Made by a program: the position numbers and the translations under genes | The notes under the pieces: generated by a model | The model's input: only the letters and a program-made list of their open reading frames with translations | Told to the model about the DNA's origin: nothing | The model's database searches: none | Part shown: piece after piece, positions 59,729-64,000 of the stretch | Layout of the letters: each line of letters opens with the position of its first letter | Numbering within the stretch: position 1 is the first letter of the stretch | Source: an uncultured Paracoccaceae bacterium | Lineage (GTDB): Bacteria; Pseudomonadota; Alphaproteobacteria; Rhodobacterales; Rhodobacteraceae | NCBI GenBank assembly: GCA_958439195.1 | Contig: OY288150.1 | Location: forward strand, 87,279 to 151,278 | Reading direction: 5' to 3' | DNA length: 64,000 nucleotides

Positions 59729-61255
59729 ATGACAGACCTGCATATCATTTCGAAACAGACGGTCGCCTTGCCGAACACGCCCTATCAGGCCCGCCATTTC
59801 ATCAATGGTGTCGCGCAGCACAGCGCCGATGGCCGCAAATCGGACCGGATTTCACCGTCGCACGGGGTTGTGGTCAGCCAAGCCGCTCTTGGGTCAGAGG
59901 TTGAGACCGAAGCAGCCATCAAAGCCGCCCGCGCCGCCTTTGACGACGGGCGCTGGAGCCGCCTTTCCGGCAAGGCCCGCGCTGCCGTCCTGAACAAGGT
60001 CGCTGACCTGATCGAGGCGAATGTCGAAAAGCTGGCGCTGATCGAAACACTGGAAAGCGGCAAGCCGATTTCCCAAGCACGCGGCGAATGTGGAGGGGCG
60101 GCCGATTTGTGGCGCTATGCTGCCTCGCTTGCCCGCACCAGCCACGGCGACAGCCACAACGCGCTTGGGTCGGACATTCTCGCCGTGGTTCTAAAGGAAC
60201 CCATCGGCGTGGTGTCGATCATCACGCCTTGGAACTTCCCGTTCTGGATTTTGTCGCAAAAGCTGCCTTTTGCGCTGGCGGCGGGCTGCACCTGCGTGGT
60301 CAAGCCGTCCGAGGTAACACCTTCGACCACGGCGATGCTGGCCGAGATGCTGGTCGAAGCCGGATTGCCCGCCGGGGTTTGCAACATCGTGCTGGGCTAT
60401 GGCAATCCGGTCGGCAGCCTGATGTGCACTCACGGTGACGTTGACATGGTGACGTTCACCGGGTCCACCGCCGTTGGCAAGCTGATCACAAAAAGTGCCG
60501 GCGACACCCTGAAGAAAGTGGCGCTGGAACTGGGGGGCAAGAACCCGCAAGTGATCTTCCCGAACTGCGATCTGGAAGGCGCCGCGGATGCCGTGACCTT
60601 CGGCATCTATTTCAATGTTGGCCAATGCTGCAATTCATCCAGCCGGATCATCGTGCATGAAGACATCGCCGATGCCTTCGTGGCGCGGGTGGTCGAGATG
60701 TCGGGACGCGTGGCCTTTGGCAACCCGCTGCACCCCGATACGCAAGTGGGCGCAATCGTCACCTCCGAACATGCAGCCAAGATTGATGGCTATGTCCGCG
60801 ATGCAGTGGCAGCCGGCGCTGAGGTTTGCATTGGCGGTGGTGCGTTCTCCGTACCGGGATTGGGCGGCCAGTTCTATCAGCCAACTGTCCTGCGCGGCGT
60901 AATCGCTGACATGGCTATTGCCCGCGAAGAAGTGTTCGGCCCAGTTCTTGTGGTGATGACCTTCCGCATGCTGGAAGAAGCCATCCAGCTTACCAACGAC
61001 GCCACCTATGGCCTGTCTGCAGGCATCTGGTGCGATGACATCCACACCTGTCTGAAATTCAGCCGTCGCGCCCAGGCTGGCACTGTGTGGACCAACACAT
61101 GGATGGACGGCTTCCCAGAGGTGACATTTGGCGGGGTCAAGCAATCCGGTCAGGGCCGCGAGATCGGGGCCTATGGTTTTGATGAATTCCTTGAGGTGAA
61201 ATCGCTTGTCATGCGGGTCGGCCGCACACGCGCACCTTGGGTGAAAAAGGCCTGA
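59729..61255 (+). CDS. NAD(P)-dependent aldehyde dehydrogenase
   Basis: 508 residues from the ATG at 59729 (GGGAA 7 bases upstream); GTG at 59723 is an alternative. Motifs: ITPWNFPFWILSQKLPFALA, FTGSTAVGKLI, LELGGKNPQVIF with the general-base Glu, and NVGQCCNSSSRI with the nucleophile Cys; EVFGPVLVV near the end. Family members oxidise betaine aldehyde, aromatic and aliphatic aldehydes. In this cluster it probably oxidises the aldehyde released by the crotonase-family enzyme or made from the imported substrate. Confidence 0.93.
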   Translation: MTDLHIISKQTVALPNTPYQARHFINGVAQHSADGRKSDRISPSHGVVVSQAALGSEVETEAAIKAARAAFDDGRWSRLSGKARAAVLNKVADLIEANVEKLALIETLESGKPISQARGECGGAADLWRYAASLARTSHGDSHNALGSDILAVVLKEPIGVVSIITPWNFPFWILSQKLPFALAAGCTCVVKPSEVTPSTTAMLAEMLVEAGLPAGVCNIVLGYGNPVGSLMCTHGDVDMVTFTGSTAVGKLITKSAGDTLKKVALELGGKNPQVIFPNCDLEGAADAVTFGIYFNVGQCCNSSSRIIVHEDIADAFVARVVEMSGRVAFGNPLHPDTQVGAIVTSEHAAKIDGYVRDAVAAGAEVCIGGGAFSVPGLGGQFYQPTVLRGVIADMAIAREEVFGPVLVVMTFRMLEEAIQLTNDATYGLSAGIWCDDIHTCLKFSRRAQAGTVWTNTWMDGFPEVTFGGVKQSGQGREIGAYGFDEFLEVKSLVMRVGRTRAPWVKKA

Positions 61256-61301
61256 ATTCCTGCGGGGACAGGTAAAATGAACGCAGCGGGAGGAGACCAA
61301 A

Positions 61302-62555
61302 ATGCGTGGTTACTTTGGAAAGAAGACGGCAGTTATCTCGGTTTTGCTGGCATCGACCAGCATGGCTGTGGCCGAAGACGTTGAAGTTCTGCACTGGTGG
61401 ACTTCGGGCGGCGAAGCTGCTGCGCTGAACGTGCTGAAGGACGATCTGGCCGCCAAGACCATCGGCTGGGTGGACATGCCTGTTGCAGGTGGTGGTGGTG
61501 AAGCCGCCATGACCACGCTACGTGCCCGCGTCACGGCAGGTGATGCCCCGACCGCCGTTCAGATGCTGGGCTTTGATATTCTGGACTGGGCGGCCGAGGG
61601 CAAGCTTGCCAACCTGAACAGTGTCGCCGCTGAAGAAGGCTGGGACGCTGTGGTTCCCGCCGCCTTGCAGGCCTTTGCGAAGGTAGACGGAAACTGGGTT
61701 TCGGCACCCGTGAACGTACATTCCACCAACTGGGTCTGGGCCAACAAGTCGGTTCTGGATGGTCTGGGCATCGCACAGCCGACCACTTGGGAAGAATTCG
61801 TGGCCGCCATGCAGGCCGTCAAGGACAGCGGCAAGACCGCGCTGGCCCATGGTGGGCAGGCTTGGCAAGACGCCACCATGTTCGACGGCGTCGTACTGTC
61901 TGTCGGTGGTGTCGAGTTCTACAAGAAAGCGTTCATTGATATGGACCCGGCCACCCTTGGCTCGGAACAGATGACCGAGGTGTTCAACCGCATGGCCACC
62001 TTGCGCGGCTTTGTGGATGACAACTTCTCGGGTCGTGACTGGAACCTCGCATCGGCCATGGTTATCAACAACGAAGCCGCTTTCCAGATCATGGGTGACT
62101 GGGCCAAGGGTGAGTTTCTGAAGGCTGGCAAGGTTCCGGGCACTGACTTCCTGTGCTTTCGTGTGCCGGGCAGCCAGGGCATGGTCGCCTTCAACTCTGA
62201 CCAGTTCGCGATGTTTGCTCAGGCCGAAGCAGGTGCGCAGACCGCACAGGGCGAAATGGCCCGCGCGATCATGGCACCGTCGTTCCAGTCGGCGTTCAAC
62301 GTGGTCAAGGGCTCGGTTCCGGCCCGGACCGACGTTCCAAACGATGCCTTTGACGACTGCGGCAAAAAAGGCATGGCCGAACTGGCCGAAGCGGCGAGCG
62401 CAGGCACCTTGGTTGGCTCTATCGCTCATGGTCACGCCAACAAGGCCGCTGTGAAGAACGCGATCTATGACGTCGTCACGGCACACTTCAATGGTGAGTA
62501 TGACGCTGCAACCGCGACGACGAATTTGGTCAGCGCGATCGAAGCTGCGCAGTAA
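61302..62555 (+). CDS. ABC importer carbohydrate-binding protein
   Basis: 417 residues; GGGAGGAGA before the ATG. Signal peptide (VISVLLASTSMAVA), then VEVLHWWTSGGEAAAL, a typical opening of family 1 (maltose/glucose-type) solute-binding proteins, with PTAVQMLGFD and FQIMGDWAKGEFLK in the hinge and ligand region. Periplasmic. It initiates the transport part of the operon; two permease genes follow after a pair of hairpins. Confidence 0.93.
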   Translation: MRGYFGKKTAVISVLLASTSMAVAEDVEVLHWWTSGGEAAALNVLKDDLAAKTIGWVDMPVAGGGGEAAMTTLRARVTAGDAPTAVQMLGFDILDWAAEGKLANLNSVAAEEGWDAVVPAALQAFAKVDGNWVSAPVNVHSTNWVWANKSVLDGLGIAQPTTWEEFVAAMQAVKDSGKTALAHGGQAWQDATMFDGVVLSVGGVEFYKKAFIDMDPATLGSEQMTEVFNRMATLRGFVDDNFSGRDWNLASAMVINNEAAFQIMGDWAKGEFLKAGKVPGTDFLCFRVPGSQGMVAFNSDQFAMFAQAEAGAQTAQGEMARAIMAPSFQSAFNVVKGSVPARTDVPNDAFDDCGKKGMAELAEAASAGTLVGSIAHGHANKAAVKNAIYDVVTAHFNGEYDAATATTNLVSAIEAAQ

Positions 62556-62565
62556 TCATGACTGT

Positions 62566-62610
62566 GGAGAGGGGGGTATCCCCCTCTCCACGGATCTTTC
62601 TGGAAAGATC
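62566..62610 (+). terminator. Tandem hairpins between binding protein and permease genes
   Basis: First hairpin GGAGAGGGGG (62566-62575) / CCCCCTCTCC (62580-62589), then GATCTTTC (62593-62600) / GAAAGATC (62603-62610). No U-run. Such structures commonly raise binding-protein mRNA above that of the permeases. Confidence 0.65.
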
Positions 62611-62670
62611 TGTGCAGACAATCGAACTCGACAAGTAAAGCCGCGCCTTTGCTGCGGCCAAGGAGTGGGC

Positions 62671-63567
62671 ATGGCCTATCAATCGACCGGTGTGGATTTC
62701 CGCACGCGCCTGCAAGACTGGATACCTAAGCTGGTGCTGTCGCCATCATTGGCCGCGATGCTGATCTTTGTTTATGGTTTCATCGTCTTCACGTTCTACC
62801 TCAGCTTTACTGGCTCCAAGATGCTGCCCAGCTTTGATCTGGTGGGCTTTGAAAACTACGCCAAGTTGTGGAACCTGTCCGCATGGTGGGTTGCTGTTGT
62901 CAACCTGATGATCTTCGCCTCGCTCTACATCACGATTTGCACCGCGATTGGCCTCACGCTGGCCATCCTGCTGGACCAGAAAATCCGCGGCGAGGGCGTG
63001 CTTCGACCGATCTATCTGTATCCCATGGCGCTGTCGTTCATCGTTACCGGGACCGCCTGGAAATGGATCATGGATCCCGGCATCGGGATTGAGAATTCGA
63101 TGCATCTATGGGGTTGGACCAGCTTTCAGTTCAACTGGATTAAGGATCGCGACATGGCGATCTATACCGTCGTCATCGCGGCTGTTTGGCAGACCTCGGG
63201 CTTTGTGATGGCGATGTTTCTGGCAGGTCTGCGGGGCATCGACAATGAGATCCTGAAGGCCGCCCAGATCGACGGCGCCTCCAATTTCAGCCTGTATCGT
63301 CGCATCGTCATTCCAATGCTGCGCCCGGCGTTTCTGTCGGCCTTTGTTATCCTCGCCCATCTGGCGGTCAAATCCTATGACCTGATCATCGCGCTGACCG
63401 GGGGCGGGCCGGGGCGGGCTACTGAACTGCCCGCGACCTTCATGTATTCCTACACCTTCACCCGCAATTCGATGGGCATTGGGGCTGCCAGTGCCGTGAT
63501 CATGCTGATGACGATTGCGGCAATCATGACCCCTTACCTTTACGCCGAACTGAAGGAGAAGTCGTGA
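62671..63567 (+). CDS. ABC importer permease (MalF/UgpA-type)
   Basis: 298 residues from the ATG at 62671 with AAGGAG 5 bases upstream; earlier in-frame starts run through the hairpins and are rejected. Six membrane segments; the cytoplasmic coupling loop is EILKAAQIDGASNFSLYRRI followed by VIPML, the EAA motif of sugar permeases. Stop overlaps the next permease start by 1 base. Confidence 0.93.
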   Translation: MAYQSTGVDFRTRLQDWIPKLVLSPSLAAMLIFVYGFIVFTFYLSFTGSKMLPSFDLVGFENYAKLWNLSAWWVAVVNLMIFASLYITICTAIGLTLAILLDQKIRGEGVLRPIYLYPMALSFIVTGTAWKWIMDPGIGIENSMHLWGWTSFQFNWIKDRDMAIYTVVIAAVWQTSGFVMAMFLAGLRGIDNEILKAAQIDGASNFSLYRRIVIPMLRPAFLSAFVILAHLAVKSYDLIIALTGGGPGRATELPATFMYSYTFTRNSMGIGAASAVIMLMTIAAIMTPYLYAELKEKS

Positions 63568-64000
63568 TGGCCGCCGTTGAACAGGATACCGCCGTTCGCA
63601 CGGGTGGCATCAGCCGCGTATTCATCTACGGCATTCTGCTGATCTTCATGCTGTTCTACATGATGCCGCTGTTTGTCATGGTCGCCAATTCGCTGAAACC
63701 TTTGGGCGAGATCACTGGCGGCAATATGATGGCTTTGCCAGAGGTCTGGACTTTGGAGCCCTGGCGGCAGGCGTGGTCTGCAGCGCAGATCGGGGTGGAG
63801 CCGACGGGCCTTAAACCTTACTTCCTGAATTCGATCCTGATGGTGGTGCCTGCCGTTGTCATCTCGACCATCCTTGGCGCGCTGAACGGGTATGTGCTGA
63901 CCAAGTGGAGCTTTCGGGGCGACAAGATAATCTTCGGGTTGCTGCTGTTTTCCTGCTTTATCCCGTTTCAGATCGTCTTGATCCCGATGGCGACGGTTCT
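63567..64000 (+). CDS. ABC importer permease (MalG/UgpE-type), 3' end outside window
   Basis: The first 144 residues from the ATG at 63567 are visible; the gene runs off the window. Membrane segment VFIYGILLIFMLFYMMPLF, then VANSLKPLGEI and, further on, LKPYFLNSILMVVPAVVIST, typical of the second permease of sugar importers. The EAA loop and the ATPase gene should lie beyond the edge. Confidence 0.9.
   Translation, partial: MAAVEQDTAVRTGGISRVFIYGILLIFMLFYMMPLFVMVANSLKPLGEITGGNMMALPEVWTLEPWRQAWSAAQIGVEPTGLKPYFLNSILMVVPAVVISTILGALNGYVLTKWSFRGDKIIFGLLLFSCFIPFQIVLIPMATV

Noticed and set aside
61518..62486. 322-codon open frame on the minus strand
   Set aside because: Antisense to the solute-binding protein gene, which has a good ribosome site and signal peptide.
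1..64000. CRISPR arrays, tRNA or rRNA genes
   Set aside because: No regularly spaced direct repeats and no tRNA or rRNA-like segments were seen on reading through the window.

Overview
The window reads as a high-GC alphaproteobacterial replicon, most likely a repABC plasmid or chromid of a Rhodobacteraceae-type bacterium. The basis is the repA-repB-repC cassette with its small counter-transcript RNA, the plasmid families around it (ScpB, DUF1403, a DUF1612/RHE_PE00001-like protein) and the general character of the proteins. No rRNA, tRNA or CRISPR array was seen.

Positions 1-38.1 kb form a large copper-resistance and envelope-maintenance island. It holds two multicopper oxidases (one followed by an intact TlpA thioredoxin, the other by a decayed copy), three P1B-type ATPases (a CPH-type CopB, a CPC-type CopA with two HMA domains, and a CPC-type with YHS and CPMHP domains), a CopZ-like chaperone, DUF305, DUF411 (two copies), DUF302 and EF-hand proteins, a CusBA-like RND pump, a CueR-like MerR regulator and two OmpR-type two-component systems. 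Embedded in it is an unusual set of periplasmic cell-wall and redox genes: an M23 endopeptidase, a PBP2, two L,D-transpeptidases, two DsbA-like proteins, three c-type cytochromes and a ferric-reductase-like membrane protein. Matching MerR-type operator boxes precede copA, copZ and the third ATPase, and a more degenerate one precedes the transpeptidase/cytochrome/PBP2 operon. Both two-component operons carry TGTATC-N4-TGTYGC direct repeats upstream. A GMDHSxM copper-ligand motif recurs in six otherwise unrelated proteins.

Positions 38.2-46.95 kb are a mobile and plasmid-accessory zone: a DUF1612-like HTH protein, a tniA-tniB-tniQ transposition module meeting scpB tail to tail, DUF1403, a tyrosine recombinase, and a serine resolvase whose catalytic serine codon is TGA.

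Positions 47.2-53.5 kb are the replication and partition region: repA, repB and repC, three perfect 16-bp palindromes (candidate parS), an antisense RNA with promoter and terminator in the repB-repC gap, a second large ParB-like protein and a small unknown protein. An IS110-family element follows (about 54.1-55.5 kb) with a structured upstream non-coding end.

Positions 55.8-64 kb are a catabolic cluster behind a promoter with an overlapping dyad: a small unknown protein, a Gfo/Idh/MocA dehydrogenase, a class I CoA-transferase, an enoyl-CoA hydratase-family protein, an aldehyde dehydrogenase, and a carbohydrate-type ABC importer (binding protein plus two permeases, the last cut by the window end). 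The genes overlap or abut, so they probably act as one operon that imports and degrades a sugar-like or acyl substrate. Both window edges cut through genes.
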